A stretch of DNA of 64,000 nucleotides from Typhlomys cinereus (Eukaryota > Chordata > Mammalia > Rodentia > Platacanthomyidae). The notes under the pieces were generated by a model. The model worked only from the letters and a program-made list of their open reading frames with translations, made no database searches and had not been told where the DNA came from. The stretch spans positions 4,201,951 to 4,265,950 of the forward strand of contig JALPQD010000087.1 in NCBI GenBank assembly GCA_023101885.1, in the 5' to 3' direction. Positions 22,876 through 34,002 of this stretch are shown here, in pieces. Made by a program: the position numbers and the translations under genes. Position 1 is the stretch's first letter. Each line of letters starts with the position of its first letter.

Positions 22876-25158
22876 CAAATTCCTTCTATGAAGCTAATAT
22901 CATTTTAATCCCAAAACCTAATAAAGATTCACTTAAAAAAGAAAACTATAGGCCGATCTCTCTGATGAACACAGACGCAAAGATTCTCAACAAACTCTTA
23001 GCAAATCGGATTCAAAAACATATTAAAAAGATCATTCACGGGGACCAAGTAGGCTTCATCCCCGGCACACAAGGTTGGTTCAACATACGCAAATCAATAA
23101 ATGTAATTCATCATGTAAACCAGTCCAAAGTCCAAGACCACATGATACTCTCGATAGATGCAGAAAAAGCTTTTGACAAGATCCAACAGCCTTTTATGAT
23201 CAAAACGCTAGAGACAGTAGGAATGGAAGGAACCTTTATCAATATAATAAAAGCTATATACGACAAGCCCACAGCAAGGATTATGCTCAATGGGGAACAA
23301 CTGGAAGCATTCCCACTTCAATCAGGAACTAGACAAGGCTGTCTACTCTCACCACTTCTATTCAATATTGTACTTGAAGTCTTAGCTGAAGCCATAAGAC
23401 AAGAAAGGGACATAAGAGGGATTCAAATCGGCAAGGAAGAAGTCAAGCTATCCTTATTTGCAGATGACATGATCTTATACCTGAGTGATCCCAAAAACTC
23501 CACCAGGAAGCTCCTGGAACTAATTGAGAAGTTCAGCAGGGTGGCAGGATACAAAATAAATGTGCAAAAATCAGAGGCCTTCCTATATGCCCAGAATGAA
23601 AGAAGTGAAAAAGCCTTGAGAGAAACAATCCCATTTACTATAGCCCCTAAAAAAATGAAACACCTTGGTATAAACCTAACTAAGGAGGTAAAAGACCTTT
23701 ACAATGAAAACTTTAAAACCCTAAAGAAAGAAATAGCAGAAGACACCAGAAGGTGGAAAGACCTCCCTTGTTCCTGGATTGGCAGAATCAACATCATAAA
23801 AATGACCATAGATTCAATGCTATACCAATCAAAATCCCAAAGCAATTCTTCAAAGAAGTTGACCAAACAATCTCAAAGTTCATATGGAGGCACAAAAGAC
23901 CCAGGATAGCAAAAACAATCCTGAGTAACAAAAACACTGCTGGAGGTATTGCCATACCAAACCTAAGTATACTACAAATCCATAGTTACAAAGACAGCCT
24001 GGTACTGGCTCCAAAATAGACACACAGATCAATGGATAAGGATTGAAGACCCAGATATAAGCCCACAAAGTTACAGCCATTTGGTCTTTGACAAAGGGGC
24101 CCAAAGAATCCAATGGAAAAAACAGCATCTTCAACAAATGGTGCTGGCAAAATTGGATCTCCACATGCAGAAGATTAAAGCTGGACCCGTACTTGTCACC
24201 ATGTACAAGACTTAATTCCAAATGGATCAAGGACCTTGATATCAGGCCAGAGACTATAAAAACCATAGTTGAAAGGATAGGGAACTCCCTCGAGCTGAAT
24301 GGGCTAGGCCAACATTTCCTAAACAGACATCCAATGGCACAGTCACTGCTACCAACTCTCAACAGTTGGGATCTTGTGAAATTAAAGAGCTTCTGTTCAG
24401 ATAAAGAGATTGTAATGCGAGCTCAAATGCAACCCACAGAATGGGAGAAAATCTTCACTAACCACACATCTGATAGAACTCTGCTGTCCAGAGTGCACAA
24501 AGAACTTAGAAAACTAAACACCAAGGAAATCAATGGCCCAATTAAAAAATGGGCCCTGGAACTTAAAAGAAACTTTACCAGGGATGAAATTAAACTGTCT
24601 AACAAATATCTGAAAAAATGCTCCACTTCCTTAGCCATCAGGGAAATGCAAATCAAAACTTCCCTGAGATATCATCTCACCCCGGTCAGGATGGCAAAAA
24701 TCCACAATACAAACAACAAATGTTGGAGAGGATGTGGAGAGAGGGGAACTCTCCTACATTGATGGTGGGAATGTAGGCTCATACAGCCACTCTGGCGAGC
24801 CGTCTGGAGATTCTTACAGAAATTAAAGATTGAAATGCCATATGACCCTGCTATTCCACTTTTGGGAATAACCCCCCATGCAGCAGAGGTTCACCTCGAT
24901 AGCACAAGCACGACCATGTTCATAGCAGCACTGATTACAATAGCAAAGTCATGGAATCAGCCCAAATGTCCAACAGTTGACAAGTGGATAAGGAAACTGT
25001 GGTACATCTATACAATGGAATACTACTCAGCCATCAAAAATGATGAATTACTGGAATTTGCCGGGAAATGGATGTCATTAGAAACAATTATATTAAGTGA
25101 TGTATCCCAGACCCAGAAAATTAAGCGCTGTATGTACTCCCTAATAGGTGGCTCCTAG

Positions 25159-26180
25159 TACCAAACCCACCCAGCCCACCTAGAGACAGTAATTGCAAGG
25201 ATTATGAACAGGAGGGATGGGGAAGGAGGGCCACACCAGAAACAAGGAGAGAAGGGACCATGTTACAGCAAAGAAAATAGGCTTCCATCAAGGACCCACA
25301 TAAGTAATGAGACATCTGATTAAGTTCACAGACTTTTGTTCCTGATCATTTACTACTGAGGGGGTATGATCTCACCAGAAGAGGAGGGCATATAGTCTGG
25401 CAGATAAAAAGTAACCATTTTGCAAATGGGTGATAGACCCCTCCCTCACTGTGGTTTCCCACTTTTATTACATCTACCTTTGAATGTGCTTTTATCACAA
25501 GACTCTAGTTTAACAGCTTTTTGTCTCTGGCCAGGGGGTAACATACAATGCCCACCAGGATGGAGTGAAGGGCATTGCAGGAGCAGCAAAACTGCCAAAG
25601 AAAATCAACAAACCACAATCCAGAACTTCAGAGACTCTATATCAACCACCTAGAACTAGGCCAGCTTAATCTCTCCCCATCTTGAAGCTCAGGGAAATTT
25701 GCGGAAGAGGGGGTGGTAAGAGTGTAAGAGCAAAAGGATGGGAGAAGCAATGATATGTAAGATACTCCATACTAGTTAGGGCTGAAGCAATCATAATTGG
25801 ACTTTGCATGCCCTGAGCATTGTCCAACACACTGTTGACCTCACAAAGTCTAGCATCTGCTAAAGGCACCAAGAGCCTTGGAGGCAAAGGATTGGCAGCC
25901 ACAGCAGTGTTCCTATACCTAAGGGGAACACGGGAAAGGGTTCAGGGAAAGGCCACTGGGTCCTTGTACGTCATCGGAGAGGAGGGCCCAGAGGAAAATC
26001 AGGCATGCACAAGAAAGGACTCTCTGGGAATTGGGGCAGGAGGCACTGGGGGATGGGGAGGGAGAAGGGTGGGGAGGGGGAGCAGAGGGTATGGGGGGAG
26101 GAGGAGGGAGGGAGGGAACTGGTGTACCTATTAAGTTTGTATGAGCTGAAATAATAATAAAAAATGTATTAATAAAAAAA
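25159..26180 (+). mobile_element. L1 3'UTR
   Basis: Begins after the ORF2 stop. Contains the block 'ttgcggaagaggggg...actttgcatgccctgagc...ctaaggggaacac' shared with the truncated copies, then a G-rich polypurine tract (26020-26115) typical of L1 3' ends, and 'aataataataaaaaatg' at the terminus. Confidence 0.9.
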
Positions 26181-26218
26181 AGAAACGTGGGACTGGAGAG
26201 ATGAAAAAAAAAAAAAAA

Positions 26219-26640
26219 AGTCCAGTGTCCTTGAGTGTGGACCTGGAGTAAGAAATGTGTCCACTTGTCCTGACCAGAACTGCAGGTTGACTAACACACC
26301 AAGACATCCCCATAGACTATGAGGAACTCGAGAGAGATAAGAACATACAGTAGAAACCTTAGGGACTAGAGCTGGATGGTGAGGGGAAATACCCCTAACA
26401 GTGGGGTGCCCGGTGGAGGGACAATTTGGTGTGCCACAAGAGGCCTGAACCTTCACAAGAGTAGACAAGCCAGAGGGAACCCTGGGGTCCGTAGAAGCAG
26501 CCAGGCAGGAGGGTGGGAGGGAGTGGGATGGATTGATGAGAGGAAGGAAGGGGTGTAGGAGGGAGGGAGGATGGAGGGAAGCAGGGATGAGTACTCAATA
26601 TGCTTGTAAAACTAAAAATAAATAAATAAAACAATAAAAA
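26219..26640 (+). mobile_element. Truncated L1 3' end, older subfamily
   Basis: Shares 'gggaaccctggggtccgtag', the purine-rich tract and 'gagtactcaatatgcttgta' with the 12287-12940 copy. It directly follows the long L1, separated by a short 'ggactggagagatg' plus A-run piece. Confidence 0.75.
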
Positions 26641-28275
26641 AGAAATGTCTCCATTTGATATCTGGAGTTACTGAGCTTCTAAATGAGGATAATAGTCCGT
26701 GCTCGTACTGAAGGGAGAATTGTAGAGAGTGATGAATTGTAAAATAAAGAGGCCTGTGTGCGTCTGCCGCTGAGGGCTCTGCTCTGGTCCCCAGGCTGGA
26801 AGGAAACAAGAGACACTGTCAACACAGAGCACGATTCTGCAGAACAGAGACAGCCCGAAAAAAAAAAAAAAAAAAAAAAACCAAAATCAAACTTTGTTAC
26901 TTGGCTGCACGGGAGCTGAGGAGCCATCCCTAGTTTGAACAGAACCCCACTTTTTTTTCATTTGGGGACACAAGCAACTTTGCAGTCCCCAGCCTGCAAA
27001 CAGAGCCAGTGTGGTTGGAAGATATCGTGTGCACGGAGGAATCTGAACTCCAGGGATTTGAACGACAGCTTGTTCATATGACTAGTCAAGAGAGGCAAAA
27101 GAGTAAGAAAGAAAATCTTGCCTCTCACTGGCTGAGCAACCTCCAAACCAAATCCGCCAGCAACCTATCAGGAAGCATCCCGATGCCGCCTCAGACCCTG
27201 AACAACCAACCTATCAGGAAGCATGCTGATGCCACGCCTCCAGAGCCTGGATCCCGCGGATTTTTCAGCATGTTGTCTCGTTGATCGGCATGACTTTCTT
27301 TTGTTGTCTTTGTAGCTTCAACGCCAATCTGCCCTGGCTGAGCCAAGACCTCCATACAATGCTTCCCTGACTGTGGACAAGGGGTCTCGTGAACTTTCAA
27401 CCCCATTTCACCACCTAAGCCGTCAGACTCCAGATTGACAGAGCCCTAGGAGTAGATTTCAGCTCATCTCTACCTTGAGAGAAGCAGCCATCACGCAGCT
27501 AAAATGATCTCCATATCTGCTGCCTTTGATCTTGCAGGAAAGACTTGAAGGGACACAGCGAGAAACGTCCGTGACAATTTTCAAGACCACAGGTGACAAA
27601 CCTGGCTTGCTGTGTGTCCTGGGACTATTCAGCTACCTTCTCTATTGGCCCACCCACCCTTAAAGGAGACCTAACCTACTGCTTTTCAAACTCCATGGGG
27701 AATTGTGTCAAATAGCAAATTCCAATTCACAAAGGCCTTTGAGGTCTTCCAGAATAGAAAATCTCCAAGTTCAAAGTGTTAACAGAAAGCAAGCCACAGC
27801 CTGGCAGAAGGTGGGGGGAAGGGGGAAAGGGAGGTTCTTAAAGGGAAAAGAATGTAGTTTCCTTTGCTGCAAACGCTATGTCAACTAAGGCTTTCAAAAG
27901 AGACCAAGAAAAGTCCTTTGTAGCGAGAGAAAAGGCAGGTGAAGGCCACAGGTTTTAATTTTCCTAATCACAAATGACACAATGAGAGAGCAGCTAGGAC
28001 TAAAGAGACAAGAACCCCTGTGCCCCCGGCCACTCTTAGACGACAGCGTCCATTTCCTGGGAACAGAGCGTCACTAGGCTTTTGATCCGTAAGATCACAC
28101 ACACGTGGGTGCCCATGGATGCCCTGGGAGGGGGTCATAGGAGGACATCAAGTGTCCTGCACTGTCACTGTTCGCTAGAGTTGGGGGACTCTCCTGAGCC
28201 TGGGACTAGGCTGGTGGCCAGCAAGCCCCCCACGATCTTCCTGCCCTGGCCAGGTTATTCAGAGGCGTGGCCAAC
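26641..28275. other. Single-copy sequence, no gene recognised
   Basis: Contains an A-run of about 24 (26858-26881) and a 46-bp imperfect tandem duplication at 27161-27252. 27100-27500 is GC-richer, with open frames on both strands but no domain. 27640-28070 shows nothing recognisable. Confidence 0.4.
27161..27252. repeat. 46-bp imperfect tandem duplication
   Basis: 'caacctatcaggaagcat' starts at 27161 and again at 27207, each followed by a variant of 'gatgccncgcctcagancctg'. Confidence 0.85.
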
Positions 28276-28360
28276 TGGCTCTTTATGTGGGCGCTGAGGA
28301 TTTGAACTCAGGTTCTCAAGCTTGCATCACAAACAGTCTGACCTACCACATCATCTCTTC
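28276..28360 (-). mobile_element. SINE head fragment
   Basis: 'gaggatttgaactcaggttc', 'aagcttgcat' and 'atcatctcttca' match the reverse complement of the tRNA-like SINE head; the body is absent. Confidence 0.5.
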
Positions 28361-28998
28361 ATTTCCGTTTTAATTGTTTGAGTTTTTTTAACTGAAGAAA
28401 ATTCTGAACCACCTCTGCACAGGCAAAAATAATAATAATTTTTCTATCATAATGCACACATACATACTCTACCCACATGCTCCCAATTCAGATTTTTTTC
28501 TCTCCTCAACATATGATACTTCACCCTTCAGATATCCACGTGACTGTGAAATATTCATCCAGGATCACGGTCTTTTACAGGTCTAAGATGACAATTGTTA
28601 GCATCAACTGCTTATTGAATGCTTGTTGTTGAATGTCTGAGGCAGACATTCCTGAAAAAAGTGTGGTCAGCCATCAACAGCCAATGATGGGGGTTGAAAC
28701 CCATTTTCAGTTCCTGTTGAATAGACAAGGATGCCCGTGAGTTTAGGTGAAAGGACCTGAGTGCTCAGGCGCACTGTAACTATTTTATGTGCAGTATTAC
28801 TTCTCTTGTGTCTTCGAATTTCCTGCAGAAAAGGGGATAAGCAACAGGCTGTAACCTGCTCTGATGTTCTGTGATTCTAAAATACAAATTTTCTGAGTCA
28901 CCATACACAAAAATATACTACTGTCAATATTGCACATTGTCTATTTGTATGATTGTTTGATATTTCCCACATAAGATTATAGCTTCAGTTTCCATCCT
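28361..28998. other. Single-copy AT-rich sequence
   Basis: No repeat or gene recognised. Confidence 0.4.
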
Positions 28999-29426
28999 GT
29001 CATACTGAGACACAGGTATCAACTTAATGGTTAAGGGTTTGAGCTCTGGGCACATTTTTAAAGAATTGGTAGTTGAATTAAGCCCTGAGCAAACCTGCAG
29101 GAGATTGTTTGATTGATAGGAAAGCCACCCATGGTGGGTGGGACTAGTCTCCAGGCAGATGAATAAGATGGAGAGAGCTGGTTGAGGAACTTGGCATCCT
29201 CTATGCTCTTGCCCAGACCTGCTGGTCTGACAAGCAAGGATTGTCCCTCCCAGCAGTCTTGTGGATTTGTTGTGGCTGGTCCCTCAGTCTTTAGTGTTGG
29301 TGGGGGGTCTCCTGCCAAGCTGGATTAAGAACTGTAACTGGACTATCGTAAAACAGAATAAAACCCATGTTCCCTTGAGCTGTTTGGTCATTAATTTATT
29401 GGCAACAATGCAGAGTAACTGCAACA
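28999..29426 (+). mobile_element. LTR-like dispersed repeat, 'family B'
   Basis: Starts tgtcatactgagacacaggt and ends aactgcaaca (TG...CA termini). It shares 'gggtttgagctctgggcaca', 'agagcaaacctgcag', 'gctggtctgacaagcaagga' and 'aacagaataaaacccatgtt' (poly(A)-signal-like) with copies at 51872 and 60374. The length and termini fit a short solo LTR; the family name is unknown to me. Confidence 0.65.
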
Positions 29427-30411
29427 CATTCCATGCAATACCATTTGCAGACCGGTCCAGGGAAACATTGGATAAACTCCGTGGTCATCTACCAGTTGCC
29501 TATGCTCACACCCTGCTGTTTAAGGATCATATGTACACTTCCTTCTGTCCTTTTTCCTTAATTTGTGCTTACTGATAAAAGAAACAATGATTAATCTTAG
29601 CTACAAAATCAGAAATTACTGTGCATCCACAGCATCTATGAGCATGGAAGCTATCTCTCCCAAGAAAGTAAGAAAAATCATTACATTCCATGACTGTTGT
29701 CTTCCCCATAATTTTATGCATATTTCTCTCTCTCTGCATTCTCTGGCAAAGGCAGCAATGATGGACTCAACTCTAACAGTGTGCAAGATCATATTTTGAC
29801 ATCTCCATGAGAAACAATCCCATTTTTAGTATTTTTCTTTATCATCTGGGGAAAAAAAAGTTAAAAAAAAAGAGAGATGAAAATTTCAGATTTGAAAAGA
29901 GTACTGGTCTCAGGCATGAAAAGCCAGAGAAATGCCCAGGATTTCCAATATCCAAATGAACGGCACATGCAGAGAGCCACAGATGTGGTCGCCTTATAGA
30001 AGGAATCAGAATAGAAATTGGGAAATCCCTTCTTGGCCGTATGATGCGCGGCCAGTCATTTCCTCTCTGTGGCTTGGTGTTTCCATGGCAAAGCAGCAAG
30101 ATGAGGGCTTCCCACACAAAGGGATGGTGATATAATGTTACATTTCTCATCTTACAGATCAATCTCTAACAGTGGACTAATGAAGTGATCTCCTGCTTAG
30201 TGGGAGCAAAGTGGAAGTCTTACGGCTTAGGGATTTGCACTTTGAGGCACCCTGTTGCTCACGTCAAATGAAGGAATTGATGAGTTCTTGCACTGTGCAT
30301 AAGTATGATAGAAATCATGTTGTTTGCTCACGAGTGGTCTCTTCTGTGCACTTTTCCACCCACACTCCTATCTTATATCTTCCAAGCTCCCATCAGAACC
30401 GTCCGTCAGGC
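29427..30411. other. Single-copy sequence
   Basis: No repeat or gene recognised. Small frames at 29563-30135 on both strands show no domain. Confidence 0.4.
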
Positions 30412-30680
30412 TGTACTTACAGTATTATTGCGGGATCCCACGACCAGCACACTCACCTCGAAATCCTGATAGGGACCAGAATGGGATCAGTAAGAATTAA
30501 ATCAGGTTGGATCAAGAGGGGATCCTGGAAAAGCTGAAACCAGGTCAAGTTTATTATGGAACCTAATCCCTTATATACCTGAAATAGGGGTGATGTCTGT
30601 ATACCACACAGGTTGATGACATCAATAATGGCCATAGGTGGGACCACCACCAACAATAGAGCCCCGTCAATCCTTAAACA
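30412..30680 (-). mobile_element. Probable solo LTR, ERVK/IAP-like, minus strand
   Basis: Read on the minus strand: a TATA box 'ggtatataaggg' (about 30573) is followed within about 20 bp by 'aataaa' (about 30555), then a U5-like stretch and an end in ...TAAGTACA, i.e. TGTACTTA on the plus strand at 30412. A short TATA-to-AATAAA distance is typical of ERVK/IAP LTRs. The U3 start is uncertain; it may lie beyond 30680. Confidence 0.45.
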
Positions 30681-31254
30681 TGTTAATAGGCCCTGTTCAT
30701 TGTGGGGGAAAAATAGGCTGCTGATAGGTCAGGAACATGGTGATACAATTACAGTGATAAAGCTCTGTGCCTGTCCTTAAAGTGTGCTACTCAATATCTA
30801 CATGACTTCCAAAGAACAGTAGGGAATATGTGAAAAAACACCTCTGCCCTTGATCCCAATTTGAGACAGGACAAGATCCATTCTGCCCCTTGCAGTAAAG
30901 TCAACAGGAGTCAGCCTAGATTACATTGGCACAGGAGGGCACACTGCAACTGAGACTTCAAGGAATGCCTTTGGCATCTGTCTTCAAGAAATGGGGATCT
31001 CGGGCTTGAGTGTTCCCACATATTCTAGAGCCGGGGAGGGGAGGGGACATCACTGGAGGCCAAAGAAGCCAAGGAGCTTTTGCCATTTCAAGTTGAGGCA
31101 CTGGGGCAAGGAGACAGAAAGACTCTCTCCTAAGGGAGCTACTTTATGTGACAATTACCCACTGATACTCGTCCCCCCCCCAAAAAAAGTGCTCAGGCAC
31201 CTCCAGTACAGACATCCCACTCGAAACCCAGTGGGCCACACATGCAAGATGTGA
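30681..31254. other. Unassigned sequence, possibly more of the same LTR
   Basis: No clear gene. The first 200 bp could be U3 of the preceding LTR. Confidence 0.3.
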
Positions 31255-31400
31255 AGGTAGGAGGAATTCTGAATGGAAAGGAGGAAGAATGAAGAGGGAT
31301 AGGAGGAGGAGGATGGGGTGGGTAGTAAACGGTGAACATGCATGAACTCTTGTGTTTATATATTAAAGTGTCAAAGAATTTTAAAAATATTAAAAAAGAA
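31255..31400 (+). mobile_element. Old L1 3' terminus
   Basis: A purine-rich 'aggaggaggatggggtgggt' followed by 'tatattaaagtgtcaaagaa' and an A-rich end with 'aaaatattaaaaaagaaaat' is the usual ending of older rodent L1 elements. Confidence 0.45.
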
Positions 31401-31454
31401 AATTAGTAACTGTATTAGTGAGAACCGACAGAAGAAAAGACTTTCCTTTCTGAT

Positions 31455-31456
<2 letters not shown>

Positions 31457-31499
<43 letters not shown>

Positions 31500-31566
31500 C
31501 TCTCTGGTCATCCTCTCTCTCCTCTTTCTTATCTCTTCTTCTTCTCTCCCCTCTTTCTTTCCCCTG
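31457..31566. repeat. (CT)n and pyrimidine-rich tract
   Basis: About 40 bp of near-pure CT (31457-31496) followed by mixed CT/CTT. Confidence 0.9.
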
Positions 31567-32247
31567 CTGTCTCCAGTATCTAACATCACTGCTTTTCATT
31601 GGCAGATCCAACTGAAGACGCTTAACTGGGGTTCTTGGTGCTTCTACATGGGAAAGGGCCCCTCTAGGAGCCCAGAGCAGAGCACAGGATGGAGTCCGTT
31701 CTGGGGGCACACAGGCTCAGGGGCACACAGGGCTCAGGAGACCCCCTTCCCACCTCTATACCAGAATTAATGTCACAGTTGAAACTATATTCAAATAAAG
31801 TGATCTCTGTGCCAGTTTTGGCCTTTAAACATCACCCCCATCATCTATTCGATAGTGTCTGTCCCCTTGGATATACTGTTCCGCTAACCAGATGTGACAG
31901 ATTAACATTCTTTCATAAAGACCTGAAACCTGTTTACAGCCAAAGGAAATGGATAAGCGCCTTGAAAATGTCACTTCATGTCACCAACATCCCAAGGTTA
32001 CAGCACCCCCAAGGTCACAGCACCCTGAGGTCACAGCACCCCGAGGTCACCAGCACTCCACAGACTGGAGGCTTTCACCCCACTGAACCAGCTCCCTGCG
32101 GTCAGCAGACTGTGCTTCTAGGAATACTGCTGACCTCATCTGTAATGAAAGTGTAGTATAAAGTCCTCATTGTTCAAAGTTGAGAAATCTAGGTCTCCCG
32201 AGGTACTGTGGGACACAGTGATATAATCATAGCAGAACAGAGCTGTG
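31567..32247. other. Single-copy sequence with small tandem repeat
   Basis: Between 31988 and 32060 the unit 'ggtcacagcaccccnga' (17-18 bp) repeats about four times. The 142- and 155-codon frames nearby are driven by the CT tract and this repeat. Confidence 0.45.
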
Positions 32248-32248
32248 G

Positions 32249-32282
32249 ACAGAGAGAGAGGAGAGAGAGAGAGAGAGAGAGA
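32249..32282. repeat. (GA)n microsatellite
   Basis: About 34 bp of GA with one interruption. Confidence 0.9.
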
Positions 32283-32447
32283 AATGGGTTGGCAAAAACT
32301 CAAGGAGGATGAATTATGTCATAAACAGACTAAAAAGTGATAGTTATCAATTTTTGCAAGATTGAAGGTAAATCCCTTGAGAAGGTGAGAGACAAAATCA
32401 ATATGAAAGACAGCAGCTAAGAAAAAAATTTCAAATTCATTCTTCTA

Positions 32448-32577
32448 AGTCAGCAAAATAGCTCAGCAGGTACAAGTTCTTGCCAATAAGACTTACCAAC
32501 CTGAGTTCCCTGGAGCCCACCTAGAGGAAGGAGAGAACTGACTCCTACAAGCTGTCCTCTGACCTACACACACGCGT

Positions 32578-32612
<35 letters not shown>

Positions 32613-32640
32613 AGATAAACACACGATTTTTTTTAAAAAA
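32448..32640 (+). mobile_element. B3-like SINE with (CA)n tail
   Basis: 'gcaaaatagctcagcaggta', 'ggagcccacctagaggaagg', 'gagaactgactcctacaagc', 'tgtcctctgacctacaca', then (CA)n (32577-32610). Confidence 0.78.
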
Positions 32641-33290
32641 AATCATTTTGCCAAGATTCAAGTGAATTAATATTAAAATAGTAGTTCCATCTTCATGAGA
32701 AATAATTCTAGTTCAAATCAGGGTTTACTTTTCAACTTAATAATCCAAACATTTCACCTGATCGGAAGCAATACACCAGACCACAGAGAGGCAGACAATT
32801 AAATAGGGTTTTTCTAGAATGTTCTCCACAGTAAAGGAAGGAACACACTGTCATCTTATTTGATCACGTGAGACTTTCTTAATCTTGAGAATGGCCTAAG
32901 TTAGCTTTGCACTGAGAAATGGAAAGCACACCTTGCAAAACTGGGTAAATAAACAAAGCAAAGCAAATTGCTAATTGCAATATTACTTAGCTCATTAATC
33001 TAAACCTTCCGGGAAGCATTAATAGTCCTGTGCTGAAATCACACATGCCAATCGGGGCATTTTCTGTGATTCATTAGGCGTTCTTGAATATAAAATTACT
33101 TATGTTGGCATTCCCTCGCTCTCTGCTGGACCATTTACGCAGGTATCAAAGATGCATTTGACACCAGGAAACTCCACCATGCCTTTCACTGAAACACTTG
33201 AAAATGTGGCGTGCCAATGGGGACTGTGAATGGAAATACGCATCAGTGAAAGTGGCAGAAATGTATGTGGGGGTGCGTGGCAGTTACTCT
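32641..33290. promoter_or_regulatory. Candidate conserved non-coding element
   Basis: Repeat-free, AT-rich, with 'gcaaattgctaattgcaata', 'tagctcattaatct' and 'gattcattaggcg' around 32965-33085: dense homeodomain and POU-like cores. This is a compositional call only; conservation cannot be checked here. Confidence 0.3.
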
Positions 33291-33291
33291 C

Positions 33292-33740
33292 TGATGCTGT
33301 GAGACGACACACTCAAGCAGCTTAAGAGGAGAAAGGGGGATTTACTCAGCTTACAGTTTCTGAAGGGGAGACACGGTCCATTACAGCAGAAAAGGCCTGG
33401 CAGGCTGCAGGAGCTGGAGGCGGCTTAGGTCACTGTAGACACCATGGAGGCCAAGAGGAAGCAAGCGGCAGACTGCAAGGGCAAACTACTGCTGGCAAGC
33501 AGGAAGGGGCTCGCCAGCCTCAAGGCCCACCCCTGTGACATGCCTTCCTCTAGCAAGGCGCCACCTTCTAAAGGTGCCATGTCGCAACGGTAACATCGAT
33601 GAAGGATGCAAACGCACGAACCTGCGGGGCAGCTTACGCTCAAGCCATGACGCGAGAGGCCTACACTGGCTTTTCCCAGGCTGTGTTAGTTCCTGCTTTT
33701 CATGCTCTAGATCTGAACCTACCTGCAGATGAGTTTTCAA
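33292..33740 (-). mobile_element. LTR-like dispersed repeat, 'family A'
   Basis: The reverse complement reads 'gccttgctagaggaaggcat', 'caggggtgggccttgaggct', 'gtaatggaccgtgtctcccc', 'taagctgagtaaatcccc' and 'ttaagctgcttgag', matching the 41560 copy in order. Confidence 0.75.
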
Positions 33741-33907
33741 GGAGCGCCACCAAGGAAAATCTAGTCTCAGCTGTCAATCAGTGCTGCTCCTTGCTGCTCT
33801 ATGGACTCTGGGAAATTAGTAACGATGTTAACGAAGGGCTCTGATGTCACTCAGTCATGTGATGTCATTTTCTCAGCAAATCGCTGAGGACAACATAGAA
33901 TTTCTGT

Positions 33908-34002
33908 TTTCTTGAGTGAGGGTCTCATGTAGCCCAGGCTGACCTCAACCTTCTGATCTCATGCCTGGTGCTGCCTGGTGCTGGAATTACAGGTATGGGG
34001 GT
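33908..34002 (-). mobile_element. B1 SINE fragment
   Basis: 'gagtgagggtctcatgtagc', 'ccaggctgacctcaac' and 'gctggaattacaggt' are the reverse complement of a B1 element. It stops where the next LTR starts. Confidence 0.8.

Larger units (their letters stand above)
20709..25158 (+). pseudogene. L1 ORF2 (endonuclease-reverse transcriptase), broken and twice interrupted
   Basis: ORF2p nicks target DNA and reverse-transcribes L1 RNA. Domains in order: an APE-like endonuclease (20709 to about 21430; [24 protein letters not shown] and SDHHGLKL motifs visible), a linker, the RT domain (about 22370-23700; [29 protein letters not shown] and the catalytic FADD at 23457-23468), and a C-terminal cysteine-rich region ([13 protein letters not shown]) ending in MYSLIGGS. 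Defects: at 21141-21149 the usual GDFN motif reads GDFT and is one residue short, so the catalytic Asn appears deleted; a frameshift at an A-run near 21630; SINE insertions at 21806 and 22573; a frameshift near 22540; a deletion of about 20 bp near 23812; another frameshift near 24015; and a TGA at 24760-24762 where the family has a Cys codon. Confidence 0.93.
19211..26180 (+). mobile_element. Near full-length L1 (LINE-1) retrotransposon, inactive
   Basis: Order on the plus strand: putative 5' leader with a CpG-rich patch (about 19450-19500), ORF1 (19596-20658), a 50-bp spacer, ORF2 (20709-25158), a 3'UTR of about 1 kb with a G-rich polypurine tract (26020-26115) and an A-rich end. ORF2 is enlarged by two SINE insertions. 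ORF1 and ORF2 both carry stops and frameshifts. No target-site duplication around the whole element could be identified, and the 5' edge is placed only by the end of the adjoining LTR. It is the source-type sequence for the truncated copies at 10.3, 11.4 and 40.4 kb. Confidence 0.9.

Noticed and set aside
33599..33844. 81-codon frame that looks protein-like
   Set aside because: Most of it lies in the reverse-oriented family A repeat, so it is repeat-derived.
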